A stretch of 64,000 bases of DNA, taken from assembly GCA_024401275.1 (NCBI GenBank), contig JAKSLJ010000002.1, forward strand, positions 113,132-177,131, read 5' to 3'. Under the pieces are notes generated by a model that saw only the letters and a program-made list of their open reading frames with translations, had not been told where the DNA came from and did not search any database. Positions 45,181-54,299 of this stretch are shown here, one piece after another. Within the stretch, counting starts at the first letter, position 1. Each line of letters opens with the position of its first letter. The position numbers and the translations under genes were made by a program. Source of the DNA: Bacteroidaceae bacterium. Its GTDB lineage: Bacteria > Bacteroidota > Bacteroidia > Bacteroidales > Bacteroidaceae.

Positions 45181-47620
45181 ATCTTCCCGCAGCTTGGATC
45201 ATTGTCTTCAATTCTTCGTTGTATTCAGTTTCTGCGATGAGGTCCTCGATGTTCAGGTGCATGCGGTAGCGCCAATAGTGCTTTGGATTTGCAGGGATAT
45301 TGATTCGCTCTGCATTTGCGTCTGGCAAGCGGAGCTTTTCGCTGATGGCAAGAAGGTCTTGAATGCTGAGAACGCAGAGCATGCTAGGACAAGCGAGATG
45401 ACGATAGATCATGTCCTTTGCAAGCCAACCTGGAAGTGGATGTGGCGCTGCATCATTGCGATGAAGCATGGTGTTGTAGTAAGTCTGAGTGCGGTCGTAA
45501 TCCTCATCCCACCACATACGCATCGTTGCCATATCGTGGCTTGAGATTGTACAAACAGAACGGTAAGGATTGCGAGAAAGATGACCGAAGCGTACATTTG
45601 GATCCTTTGGCATCGTTTGAAGTTCAAGAGAGAGAATCTTCAGCTCATTCATTACCCAAGGCACACAATCTGGCACCATACCGAGATCTTCTGCGCAGAC
45701 AAGCATACGAGTGGCATCAATAAGCTTTGGCATCTTCTTCATTGCCTCGTCATACCAGAACTGGTTGTGTCGCTTGTAGAAGAAGTCGCAGCGCAGATTC
45801 CAGTAGGCACGCTTTTCGTTGTCTGGAAGTTTGTTGTAGAATTCTGTGAGATGACCAGAAATCATTGGGTGATAAAGTCCCTTCTTCTTATGGTCTTCAA
45901 GGAAGAGTTCCTCGTAGAATGGCATTCCGTAAGACTCGATCTCAGCCTTTGTCATCGGAAGGGCAGGGGAGAATTGGCCCTTCAAACCGCTTGCTTCAGG
46001 CATAGGGATTTCCCAAATGCGGAAGAAACCAAGCACATGATCGATGCGATAAGCGTCAAAGTACTTCTGCATATTCGTGAAGCGGCGCACCCACCAGAGG
46101 CAGTCGTCCTTGAGCATCTCGTCCCAGTTGTAAGTAGGGAATCCCCAGTTCTGACCGTCAACAGCGAAATCATCAGGTGGAGCACCCGCCTGTCCGTTCA
46201 TGTTAAAGTAGCGAGGTTCCTGCCAAGCATCACAGCCGAAACGGTTTACGCCGATAGGAATATCGCCTTTGAGTACAACACTCTTTGCGCGAGCATGATC
46301 GTGAGCTTCCATCATCTGCTCCTGAAGAACGAACTGGAGGAAATAGTAATAGGCAACTTCCTTGTAAGCCTTTGTGCGTGAGTTGCTCAGCTGTTCACGG
46401 TCGGCTTCGTTCCATTGGTTATGGTCAGGCCATTCAGCATAAACTGCAGTACCGAACTTATCGCGAAGGGTAGAATACTGAGCGTAAGGTACGAGCCAGT
46501 GCTTTTCCTCCTCGAAGAACTTCTTGAACTTCTCTGTCTTCATAATCTTGGCACCTTCCTGCTTAAAGATTATCTGCAGATATTCGTTCTTGGCATCGTT
46601 AACGCGCTCATAGTCAATCTGTGGAAGTGCGTTGAGTTCTTCCTGGAGAGCTGCAAAACGCTTGCGAGTTTCCTCGTCCTTAATCTCTGGAAGAGCCTTG
46701 AGATTGGCGTATTGAGGATGAAGTGCAAAGATGGAAATGCTTGAATATGGATAGGAATCTGTCCATGTGTGGGTAATTGTTGAATCGTTGATTGGAAGAA
46801 TCTGCAGAACCTTCTGTCCTGTAAGTGACACCCAATCAATCATCTTCTTCAAGTCGCCGAAGTCACCAACGCCGAAACTGTCCTTTGAGCGCAGTGAGAA
46901 TACAGGCACGAGAGTTCCTGCAACACGAATGTTGCTGAAAGCGAAGAATGCCTGATCGAGTTCATAGCTGACAAGTTCGCCGCGAGTCATTTCTGGAAGA
47001 GAAATGCTGCGGTTAAAGCCTTCCTCCCAGAAATAAGAGCGCTGATTGTCATCATTGAAGGCAACAAACTTGAACTCAAAATAGCGACGCTTTAGCTTTG
47101 TCTCGTCAATTTCTATTGTCCATTCGTTTATGTCGTTTTCCTTCATTGGAGTTGCAAGCGAAATATTCCATTCTCCAAGGCAAGCTTCATCGCCGAGAAT
47201 CGCCAGGCGCTGACCTTTCTGAAGCTGTGGCGCACGTACTTTTATTCGCACTACCTGACCGTATTCCTTATCTTCTACAAGAGCAGAAGAGTGAGGCGTA
47301 ATGCACTCTGTGAAAGCACTGCTGTAGAGGTAGCTGTCTTCTGGTATCTGTGACCAACGGTCGTAGAGTTTATAGCGCTCACAACGAGTCTTTAGCGTTA
47401 TTGTATGCGGAATCATCGCCCATTCCTTACGCTCAATAACGCCTTCTTTTTCAACGGTATAGAAGTACTTGTAAGGTGTGCTTTTTGGTGTGTTGATAGT
47501 GTGGAGATAAGTCCAATGGTAGTCATCACAACTTTCCATCGGTAGCGCTTGTCCTTCGAAATTCAGTACAAGTTTTTCTCCATTATATACCTTGTAATCA
47601 AGATTAAAGTATAATTCCAT
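45179..47620 (-). CDS. malQ: 4-alpha-glucanotransferase with two CBM20-like domains (GH77)
   Basis: Amylomaltase moving glucan units between maltodextrins, 813 residues, cytoplasmic (no signal peptide). Two N-terminal starch-binding modules (about 1-115 and 120-225; WTYLHTINTPKSTPYKYFY and AILGDEACLGEWNISLATPM), then the GH77 barrel with DAYRIDHVLGFFRIWEIP (nucleophile Asp) and LVCAEDLGMVPDCV (Glu). This layout equals plant DPE2 and Bacteroides MalQ. 30 bases after the transporter gene, so co-transcribed with it. Confidence 0.95.
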   Translation of the reverse strand: MELYFNLDYKVYNGEKLVLNFEGQALPMESCDDYHWTYLHTINTPKSTPYKYFYTVEKEGVIERKEWAMIPHTITLKTRCERYKLYDRWSQIPEDSYLYSSAFTECITPHSSALVEDKEYGQVVRIKVRAPQLQKGQRLAILGDEACLGEWNISLATPMKENDINEWTIEIDETKLKRRYFEFKFVAFNDDNQRSYFWEEGFNRSISLPEMTRGELVSYELDQAFFAFSNIRVAGTLVPVFSLRSKDSFGVGDFGDLKKMIDWVSLTGQKVLQILPINDSTITHTWTDSYPYSSISIFALHPQYANLKALPEIKDEETRKRFAALQEELNALPQIDYERVNDAKNEYLQIIFKQEGAKIMKTEKFKKFFEEEKHWLVPYAQYSTLRDKFGTAVYAEWPDHNQWNEADREQLSNSRTKAYKEVAYYYFLQFVLQEQMMEAHDHARAKSVVLKGDIPIGVNRFGCDAWQEPRYFNMNGQAGAPPDDFAVDGQNWGFPTYNWDEMLKDDCLWWVRRFTNMQKYFDAYRIDHVLGFFRIWEIPMPEASGLKGQFSPALPMTKAEIESYGMPFYEELFLEDHKKKGLYHPMISGHLTEFYNKLPDNEKRAYWNLRCDFFYKRHNQFWYDEAMKKMPKLIDATRMLVCAEDLGMVPDCVPWVMNELKILSLELQTMPKDPNVRFGHLSRNPYRSVCTISSHDMATMRMWWDEDYDRTQTYYNTMLHRNDAAPHPLPGWLAKDMIYRHLACPSMLCVLSIQDLLAISEKLRLPDANAERINIPANPKHYWRYRMHLNIEDLIAETEYNEELKTMIQAAGR

Positions 47621-47650
47621 TTTGCTGATATTTTATAAGGATTATATGGA

Positions 47651-48976
47651 TTATTTCTTTTCTTTAATTGCGAAAACAGCTACTGCTCCTAATACAAGGA
47701 GTACGCCAGCCACAATCATCATGTTTGGTTGTGAAGAGCCAACGAGTGAGAGAATGCCGCCACCACAAACGGCAGCCACGATTTGAGGCAAGCATATTGT
47801 GCCGTTGAAGAGTCCAAGGTATTGTCCCATGTGACCATAACCCTGAAGAGCGTTTGTAACCATTGTGAAAGGCATTGCGAGCATAGCAGCCCATCCGCAA
47901 CCAATCATTACGAAAGGCAGGAACAGAACGTATTTCGCAACTTCTACGCCGCCGCAGAGTTCTGCTGAGAACACTGGTATAAGAGCGAAGCCGAGACCTC
48001 CGATGATAAGACTTAGTGAATAGCCAACCTTTGTGTTCTTGATGTTCGGAAGTATAGCAGCCCAAAGAACAGCGCCAATAGCTTGTACGGCGTAGAGAAC
48101 TCCTACCCAGTTTCCGGCTACCTGGTAAGCCTCAGAGGAAGCATCAGTCGTGCCCCAGACTGTCTCGGACACAGCTCCGTTGACATAGCTCCACATATAC
48201 ATGAACGCTGCCCAGCAGAAGAACTGCACAAGACCTACCTGCCAGAAAGCCTTTGGAGCATTCTTTAGAAGAGTGAATGTGTTTGCGCTGTCTTCCTTTG
48301 CGTCTGCAACCGGATTGTACTGAGCATATTCTTCCGGATTCCATTCCTTCACCTTTGCTGTTGTATAGAAAACGCAAAGAATCAGTATTGCTGCTCCGAT
48401 ATAGAACGACCAGATAACAGAATCAGGTACAACTCCAGGAGCGGCTATATTGCTGATACCGAGCGCTGTAAAGAGGAACGGGAAGATGTAACCGGCTACA
48501 GAACCAGCATTGCAGAGGAACGACTGTATGGAGTAAGCTTTCTTCTTCTGCTCTTCGTTTACCATATCGCCCACAAGCATCTTGAAAGGCTGCATCGCCA
48601 TATTTATAGATGTGTCGAGAAGCATGAGCATGATAAGGCCGAAAGCCATTACTGCACTTAGAGCCAAGCCTAAAGAACCAGCATTAGGAAGCAGACACAT
48701 AACGGCAACGGCTACAGTGGCGCCGATAAACAGATATGGAATACGGCGACCGAACTTACACCAAGTCTTGTCGGAAGCAGCTCCGACAATAGGCTGAACG
48801 ATTATGCCCATGAGCGGTGGCAATATCCAGAAATAGCTCAGGTTATGCGGATCTGCACCGAGAGTTGCAAATATTCTTGAGATGTTGGCGCTTTGTAGGG
48901 CGTAAGCTATCTGAACTCCGAAGAATCCGAAACTCAGATTCCATAATTTCCAGAATGATAGGTTTGGCTTTTGCAT
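47651..48976 (-). CDS. MFS sugar transporter, SLC45-like
   Basis: 441 residues, about twelve membrane helices; probable maltose/maltodextrin importer across the inner membrane. Signature stretches: FFGVQIAYALQSANISRIFA and GAASDKTWCKFGRRIPY (between helices 2 and 3). The start at 48976 is chosen because homology begins MQKPNLSFWKLWN; upstream in-frame codons to 49021 overlap a palindrome. It follows lacI-type regulator and precedes malQ. Substrate inferred from neighbours. Confidence 0.9.
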   Translation of the reverse strand: MQKPNLSFWKLWNLSFGFFGVQIAYALQSANISRIFATLGADPHNLSYFWILPPLMGIIVQPIVGAASDKTWCKFGRRIPYLFIGATVAVAVMCLLPNAGSLGLALSAVMAFGLIMLMLLDTSINMAMQPFKMLVGDMVNEEQKKKAYSIQSFLCNAGSVAGYIFPFLFTALGISNIAAPGVVPDSVIWSFYIGAAILILCVFYTTAKVKEWNPEEYAQYNPVADAKEDSANTFTLLKNAPKAFWQVGLVQFFCWAAFMYMWSYVNGAVSETVWGTTDASSEAYQVAGNWVGVLYAVQAIGAVLWAAILPNIKNTKVGYSLSLIIGGLGFALIPVFSAELCGGVEVAKYVLFLPFVMIGCGWAAMLAMPFTMVTNALQGYGHMGQYLGLFNGTICLPQIVAAVCGGGILSLVGSSQPNMMIVAGVLLVLGAVAVFAIKEKK

Positions 48977-48998
48977 ATTATGAGTTTTTTTGTATAGA

Positions 48999-49018
48999 TT
49001 CAAAGTTGATGCTTTGAA
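48999..49018 (-). promoter_or_regulatory. Palindrome upstream of the MFS gene: candidate operator
   Basis: TTCAAAG-TTGATG-CTTTGAA, seven-base perfect arms, 23 bases upstream of the transporter start. A possible site for the adjacent LacI-type repressor, but it does not match the palindrome upstream of GH97. Confidence 0.35.
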
Positions 49019-49053
49019 CACGGGGGGTATGAGGTTTCTAAATGCTCGTGAAT

Positions 49054-50100
49054 TTAGTAGCTATTCTCGGGCAGACGTTTTGTTGTACCGCGAATGATGA
49101 GGCGAGTTTTTACGATACGCTTATCTATTTTGTTTTTTGGAGTTTCGCCTTTAATGTGTTTTATCAACACGTCAACAGCTTCACGCCCGATTTTTGTTCC
49201 TCGCTGCTCAACAGTTGTCAGCATCGGTTCGCAAGAGATGGCTCGTATTCCGTTTGAAAAACCGCAAATCTGTATGTCGGTTGGAATTCTAAAGCCCATT
49301 CTTTTAGCTGAGTATAGAATGCCCAGAGCCGTATCATCATTAATGGCGAAGAAACCGTCAGGACGGTTGTCTTTGCTAAGGATTTCAGGTGTAATGTCTT
49401 CAGCATCAGCACGATTGTCGCAAACTATTTCTATTTCCGGATCAACGGGAAGATGATGCTTAAGTAGGGCGTCGCGATAGCCATTGTAGCGGTTTTTCGT
49501 TATCTCAATCTTCATCGGTGTTCGATAGAATGCAATTCGTTTGCAACCGCATTTTATGAGATACTCTACAGCCGAGAAAGCACCTTGGTAGTCATCTACC
49601 ACAACTCTGCTTGTGTTCAAGCCTGTGCAGATTCGATCGTAGAAAACGAGCGGGATATTAGAGTCTATAAGTTTCTGGAAATGACTGTATTCCACAGTGT
49701 CCTTTGCCTGTGAGACAATCACGCCGCACACTCTAGTCTTACGAAAGGCTTCGCAAATCTCCACCTCGCGTTCAAACATCTCGTCGCTCTGTGCCGCAAT
49801 AATCATGTAGTCATGTTTGCTTGCTTCTTCCTCCATGCCGGAAAGTACCGTAGAGAAATAGTAGTGAGCAATTTGCGGAATAATTACACCTATGATGTTC
49901 AGTTGCTGTCCTTTCGAACTGTTTCTTAGGTTTGAGGCAAGAAGATTTGGCGTGAAGTTATGCTCTTCGGCGTATTTTTGAATCTTTTCACGCACATCCT
50001 TGCTGATTAACTTGCTGTTTTTCAATGAACGAGAGACAGTAGCAACGGAAACATTCAGTTCCCGTGCAATATCCTTCATTGTTATCGTTTTCTCGTTCAT
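49054..50100 (-). CDS. LacI family transcriptional regulator
   Basis: 348 residues. Helix-turn-helix at residues 8-27 (MKDIARELNVSVATVSRSLK), hinge, and periplasmic-binding-protein-like sensor domain (IIGVIIPQIAHYYFSTVLSG, GFFAINDDTALGILYSAKRM). Likely controls the downstream maltodextrin genes, with a maltose-type sugar as ligand (inference from position). The MFS gene begins 77 bases after its stop. Confidence 0.93.
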   Translation of the reverse strand: MNEKTITMKDIARELNVSVATVSRSLKNSKLISKDVREKIQKYAEEHNFTPNLLASNLRNSSKGQQLNIIGVIIPQIAHYYFSTVLSGMEEEASKHDYMIIAAQSDEMFEREVEICEAFRKTRVCGVIVSQAKDTVEYSHFQKLIDSNIPLVFYDRICTGLNTSRVVVDDYQGAFSAVEYLIKCGCKRIAFYRTPMKIEITKNRYNGYRDALLKHHLPVDPEIEIVCDNRADAEDITPEILSKDNRPDGFFAINDDTALGILYSAKRMGFRIPTDIQICGFSNGIRAISCEPMLTTVEQRGTKIGREAVDVLIKHIKGETPKNKIDKRIVKTRLIIRGTTKRLPENSY

Positions 50101-50153
50101 TCCGACTTTAGTTTTTTTGTTTTGCAGTGCTCATGGATTTCTGTTTCTTGCTG

Positions 50154-50161
50154 CAAAGTTA
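50154..50161 (-). promoter_or_regulatory. -7 box for the LacI-type regulator
   Basis: TAACTTTG on the minus strand, 53 bases upstream of the start. No clear TTTG at -33. Confidence 0.45.
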
Positions 50162-50274
50162 ACACATTATTAATAAACATGTTGCATATTAAGCCGAATA
50201 TTTGCCGCAATACTCGTGAAATCGTTTGCACAACTGCTTTGAAAATAAGTGCGATCTAGTTGACCGCACTATTA

Positions 50275-51063
50275 TTATCGATTAAAATACTGTTCAGAAG
50301 GCAAAGATGTATTCCCGAATTGAGGATTGTATCTAGGCATGTGGTATTGTGGATACGAATGCTCCTCAACAGACAATTGTACGCTGAATGATTCTGAGAA
50401 ATTGTACTTTACGGCAGCTCCAATCTTGTCGCCTACTTCATCCCAATAGTACATTGGGCGAGAGAAGAAATTGTTGGTTTGGATAATAGACTTTTGGCCA
50501 TAAACGTAAGCTTCCCATTTCTCGTTGAATCTATAACCTAATACAGCAGAAAATCCAGCATTTCTGTAAGTGTCTCTCTGCCAATATATATTATTAATGT
50601 ATCCACCTACGGAAAGTGATAGCTTGTCCGTCAGCGGAGTAGCATACTGAAGGGCTATGTTATGCCCGAATCCCGCACCGCGATGAGCATGTTTTCCGAA
50701 TTCTGCAAACACGCTTGCTCTCATGTTTACATTCAGTCCTTCATGAAGTCTCCATGACGAAAAAACTCCCCAATTTGGATACATGCCAAGATAATTGTAG
50801 GATGGCACTTGCCCGAAATCATTGAGCAATGGGAGATGAAGCGAATCGTTCTGAAGAACTGGCATCTGCAAGCTTTTGTCAAATTCCGGTTCTGCTATTT
50901 CATGCTTCACTTTTATCGGAAAAGTCTCCTGTTCCGGAGTGGATGCCAACTCTTGGGAATGTGTGGAAGCCACTTCTTGGGAATGTGTGGAAACCACCTC
51001 TTGGGCATGAATGGAAAAATTGATTATGATGAGTGAAATTATTAGTAAAAGAATCTTTTTCAT
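50275..51063 (-). CDS. Probable outer-membrane beta-barrel protein
   Basis: 262 residues of no family I recognise. Signal peptide (IISLIIINFSIHAQ), then an eight-residue repeat, QEVVSTHS, QEVASTHS, QELASTPE, encoded by 24-base tandem DNA repeats, then strands with alternating hydrophobic residues (LSLSVGGYINNIYWQ, WEAYVYGQKSIIQTN, IGAAVKYNFSESFSVQLSV) suggesting a small barrel. Has its own promoter. Monocistronic. Confidence 0.78.
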   Translation of the reverse strand: MKKILLLIISLIIINFSIHAQEVVSTHSQEVASTHSQELASTPEQETFPIKVKHEIAEPEFDKSLQMPVLQNDSLHLPLLNDFGQVPSYNYLGMYPNWGVFSSWRLHEGLNVNMRASVFAEFGKHAHRGAGFGHNIALQYATPLTDKLSLSVGGYINNIYWQRDTYRNAGFSAVLGYRFNEKWEAYVYGQKSIIQTNNFFSRPMYYWDEVGDKIGAAVKYNFSESFSVQLSVEEHSYPQYHMPRYNPQFGNTSLPSEQYFNR

Positions 51064-51103
51064 TATTTGTTATTGCTGTGTTTCTTACTGTTTATTCTGT
51101 CTG

Positions 51104-51135
51104 CAAAACTACGAATAATGTGAAAAAACTCCAAA
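51104..51135 (-). promoter_or_regulatory. Promoter of the beta-barrel-like gene
   Basis: Minus strand TTTG (51132-51135), 20 bases, TAGTTTTG (51104-51111), about 40 bases before the start at 51063. Confidence 0.65.
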
Positions 51136-51248
51136 AAGAGCATGGATTTTTTAAGTAAAAACTACTTTTTTTAGGTATTTTTTGCCGAAAAAACGATTTT
51201 TTACCCCTAGAAAGTTAATTTTTCCATGTGTGTTCTAAATGTTTTTTA

Positions 51249-51448
51249 TAATTTTGCAGCCGGAAAATAATTAATGGCTTACGCTAACAAATAGTGTGAT
51301 GGCAGGAAAACAAAAGGATGAAATAATATAAGGTTAATATAAAAAGAAGAGAAGAAATAAAAGGAATATTATTTTTTATTAATAGGTAAAGGTTAATTGT
51401 TGATTGAAGGCGACATGCTAAGTGATTAGCGTGCCGCCTTGCTTTTTT
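51249..51448 (+). ncRNA. Candidate small RNA with own promoter and terminator
   Basis: Plus-strand -7 box TAATTTTG (51249-51256) is followed about 150 bases later by a hairpin (AAGGCG...CGCCTT, 51407-51440) with a TTTTTT tail, oriented on the plus strand. Both neighbouring genes are on the minus strand, so neither signal serves them. Expected transcript about 185 nt. ACGCTAA near its 5' end (51272-51278) can pair with TTAGCGT in the terminator stem. The only frames are 6 and 10 codons long. No RNA family recognised; the -33 box is weak. Confidence 0.5.
51407..51448 (+). terminator. Rho-independent terminator on the plus strand
   Basis: Stem AAGGCG-A-CATGCTAA / TTAGCGTG-C-CGCCTT with GTGA loop, then GCTTTTTT. 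The reverse strand lacks a T-run after the stem, so it is directional. Confidence 0.75.
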
Positions 51449-51531
51449 AGAATTCCATGGTTCCAATTTTAGAATTCTATGGTTCCAATTTTAGAATTCC
51501 ATGGTTCAAATATTTAGAATTTCACGGTTCC
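51445..51531 (-). repeat. 22-base repeats copied from the 3' end of the GH3 gene
   Basis: Three units of TTTTAGAATTCCATGGTTCC-AA (51445, 51467, 51489) lie directly downstream of the GH3 stop. The last 18 bases of the gene itself (51514-51531) are a fourth copy with two mismatches. On the gene strand each unit ends in TTCTAA, so each repeats the stop codon. Confidence 0.88.
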
Positions 51532-54102
51532 TATCTTCTTCGCATTCTCGCTTGAAGTTCCGACATAGATCTCATATGGATTGCCAGGAATGACGCGCAT
51601 TGTGTTAGTGCCTTCGTCCCAAAGAGCGAAATCTTCGCGAGAGAGTGGGATGGTTACATTCTGAGATTCGCCAGCCTTGAGAGTTACGCGCTTGAAGCCA
51701 CGGAGAGTCTTGATAGGTCCTTTCTTGTCCTTTGGATTCTTGATGTAAACCTGAACGATTTCCGTACCTTCACGCTTGCCAGTGTTCTTCACGCTGAGCT
51801 GAACGCCTTGGCTGCCCTTGTTGTACTTTGCTGTGCCGAGAGAGAAAGTTGTGTAAGAAAGACCGTAGCCGAAAGGATAGAGAGGCTTGCCCTTGAAGTA
51901 GCGGTAAGTGCGGTTTTCCATTGAGTAGTTCTCGAAGCCATCGAAGCCGGCAGGAAGCTGTGAGTCGTCCTTGTAGAATGTTACAGGGAGTTTTCCGGAA
52001 GGATTGTAGTCGCCGAAGAGAATGTCGGCAATGGCGTTGCCACCTTCCTCGCCTGCATACCAAGCCTGGATGATGGCATCGCAAGATTCAGTCTCCGGAG
52101 TGAGAGCAACGGCAGAACCAGAGCAGTTTACGAGGATAACCTTCTTTCCAGCCTTGTGAAGAGCCTTGAGAATGTCGCGCTGCACCTGTGGAAATTCTAT
52201 GCTTGTGCGGTCACCTTTGTCGAAGCCAACAGTCGTTACGCTTGTTTCCTCACGCTCATAGAGAGGACTGATACCGCCAACATAGATCACTGTCTCCACA
52301 TCCTTTGCGGCAGCCACGGCATCTTCTACGCTGACATTGTACTTCTCCTTTGGATTGAAACCGAGAGAAGCTACCTGAGCAGCGTTCTTGTAGTCAAGCT
52401 GGATAGTGTATTCCTGTCCCTTTTTCATCTTGATTGCCTTATTTCCGTAAGAGTAGCGGTCTTCACGCCAACGGTTAAGCAGTGTGTCGCCGTTCACGAT
52501 GATGCGGAGAGAGTTGGTGTATTTGTAGTCAAGGAGAATCTCTGCGTCCTTGTCGGCAGTGAGTTTTCCCTTGAATGAAGCCGAGAAGTTGAAGAGGTTG
52601 ACGCCTCCCTCAAAAGCTGTGTCGCCACCGCCATCGAAAGAAAGCGGATTCGTGTAAACCTTGGTCAATACAGGTTCGCCTTCCATCTTCTCGTTGTTCC
52701 AATACTTTGCCTCCATGCCTGGGCGCCCGTCCATGGTCTTTATGGCAGAGAAGCAAGAGCGGTCGAGAGTCATTGCAGTGAGTTCGCTGCCCTTGTAGAA
52801 AGGCACTTTGCCAACGGCGTTCTCAATACCTTCCTGGATAGTCACTGTGTGAGGTGTCTGACCGTAATAGATACCCCAGAGCATCATTGAGTCAGCTGCA
52901 TTTGGACCCATGAGCATGATGTTGCGATTGTCCTTCTTGAGAGGGAGAATATTGTTCTTGTTCTGAAGGAGAACAGTCTGCTGACGAGCAGCTTCGCGAG
53001 CGAGGTCACGGTGCTTCTTGCAGTTTACAACGGAAGTCGGAATCTTTGTCCATTCAACGAGATTGTCATCATCAAACTCACCGAGACGGAAACGCATTTC
53101 GAGAAGTCGAAGAATGCTCTCGTCAATCTTTGCCTCTGTGATAAGACCTTGAGCAACAGCCTTGTCAAGGTTTCTGTAGTCGCTACCACATTCTACGTCG
53201 GTACCAGCGATAACGCCCTTTGCTGAAGCTTCAGTGGCATTGCTTACTACCTCGTGATGCCCCTTGCGCCAGAAGTCGGAGATGGCGCCACAGTCGGAAA
53301 CAACCAAGCCCTTGAAGCCCCAATCGTTGCGTAGAATCTGCTGGAGAAGCTTGTTGCTGCCACAGCAAGGTTCGCCTTCAAAGCGCTGGTAAGCACACAT
53401 CACTTCGGCAACGCGGGCTTTCTGCACAAGATCCTGGAAGGCAGGGAGATAAGTCTCGTAAAGGTCGCGAGTGGAAAGGTCGTTGATGTCGAGAGTGTGG
53501 CGAGTCTTTTCCGGTCCGCTATGAACGGCGAAGTGCTTTGCACAAGCAAGGAGCTTTGCGTATTTTGCGTCGGCAGGACCTTGAAGACCGCGAACGACAG
53601 CCTGTCCCATAACAGAGTTCATGAAGACATCCTCGCCGTAAGTTTCCTGACCACGTCCCCAACGAGGGTCGCGGAAGATGTTGATGTTTGGTGTCCAGAA
53701 CGAGAGGCACTGGTATTTTCCAACGCGACCCTTTCTGCGAAGGGCAGTGTTCTTTGCACGCGCCTCATCGCTGACGGCTGTATAGATCTGCTCTACGAGT
53801 TCCGGATTGAACGCAGAGGCAACGCCGATGCAAGAAGGGAAAGTGGTAGAGAAACCGTTGCGACCAACACCGTGAAGCGCTTCACTCCACCAGTCGAACT
53901 GAGGGATGTGGATGTCAGCGCGATGAATCTCAGGCGAACTGTTCATCATCAGCTTCTTCTTCTCGTCGAGAGTGAGACGCTTGCAAAGGTCCTTCGCACG
54001 TTCTTCAGGCGAGAGTTTTGGGTTGAGATACGGATACTGCTGTGCCGCAGCGTTTGAAAGCCCCAGTACAAAAAGGGCGATGACAAGGGTTATTTTCTTC
54101 AT
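51514..54102 (-). CDS. Secreted GH3 beta-glycosidase with PA14 insert
   Basis: 862 residues, signal peptide ending SNAAAQQ. GH3 barrel with nucleophile D270 in LVVSDCGAISDFW; PA14 domain about 440-600 inserted in the second domain (LNRWREDRYSYGNKAIKM); C-terminal fibronectin-like domain. This architecture is known from Prevotella and Bacteroides beta-xylosidases/beta-glucosidases, so xylan or beta-glucan oligosaccharide cleavage is likely. Stands alone. Confidence 0.93.
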   Translation of the reverse strand: MKKITLVIALFVLGLSNAAAQQYPYLNPKLSPEERAKDLCKRLTLDEKKKLMMNSSPEIHRADIHIPQFDWWSEALHGVGRNGFSTTFPSCIGVASAFNPELVEQIYTAVSDEARAKNTALRRKGRVGKYQCLSFWTPNINIFRDPRWGRGQETYGEDVFMNSVMGQAVVRGLQGPADAKYAKLLACAKHFAVHSGPEKTRHTLDINDLSTRDLYETYLPAFQDLVQKARVAEVMCAYQRFEGEPCCGSNKLLQQILRNDWGFKGLVVSDCGAISDFWRKGHHEVVSNATEASAKGVIAGTDVECGSDYRNLDKAVAQGLITEAKIDESILRLLEMRFRLGEFDDDNLVEWTKIPTSVVNCKKHRDLAREAARQQTVLLQNKNNILPLKKDNRNIMLMGPNAADSMMLWGIYYGQTPHTVTIQEGIENAVGKVPFYKGSELTAMTLDRSCFSAIKTMDGRPGMEAKYWNNEKMEGEPVLTKVYTNPLSFDGGGDTAFEGGVNLFNFSASFKGKLTADKDAEILLDYKYTNSLRIIVNGDTLLNRWREDRYSYGNKAIKMKKGQEYTIQLDYKNAAQVASLGFNPKEKYNVSVEDAVAAAKDVETVIYVGGISPLYEREETSVTTVGFDKGDRTSIEFPQVQRDILKALHKAGKKVILVNCSGSAVALTPETESCDAIIQAWYAGEEGGNAIADILFGDYNPSGKLPVTFYKDDSQLPAGFDGFENYSMENRTYRYFKGKPLYPFGYGLSYTTFSLGTAKYNKGSQGVQLSVKNTGKREGTEIVQVYIKNPKDKKGPIKTLRGFKRVTLKAGESQNVTIPLSREDFALWDEGTNTMRVIPGNPYEIYVGTSSENAKKIGTVKF

Positions 54103-54110
54103 ATTGTCAG

Positions 54111-54141
54111 TTGATGATTAGACGATTAGACGATTTGATGA
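54111..54141 (-). repeat. Octad repeat upstream of GH3
   Basis: TTGATGA, TTAGACGA, TTAGACGA, TTTGATGA in tandem, 9 bases upstream of the GH3 start codon, so it lies in the 5' leader. Same octad style as the array between atpA and atpG. Confidence 0.7.
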
Positions 54142-54158
54142 TTTTATTTTTATTACTG

Positions 54159-54166
54159 CAAAATTA
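54159..54166 (-). promoter_or_regulatory. -7 box for GH3 gene
   Basis: TAATTTTG on the minus strand, 57 bases upstream of the start. No clear -33 box. Confidence 0.45.
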
Positions 54167-54282
54167 TTAAAATATTCGGTAATTCGGCTAAATCTGCTGC
54201 TTAAAAATAAACTTATGTGAATAATTCCCCCAAAATTAACAAATTATACCCAAGAATAAAGGGATAAAACACATGAAAGTCG

Positions 54283-54290
54283 TAACTTTG
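54283..54290 (+). promoter_or_regulatory. -7 box touching the DMT transporter start
   Basis: TAACTTTG nine bases before the ATG at 54300 and downstream of an in-frame ATG at 54273. It therefore argues for the later start and a near-leaderless mRNA. -33 box not evident. Confidence 0.45.
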
Positions 54291-54299
54291 CCATCGATT

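Noticed and set aside
51266-51330. Tiny open frames (6 and 10 codons) in the candidate small RNA
   Set aside because: Too short to support as genes; noted only as possible leader peptides.
53215-53240. Copy of the palindromic element in GH3 (GCTGAAGCTTCAGTGG)
   Set aside because: A short natural palindrome in conserved coding sequence; lacks the GTCA centre and flank.
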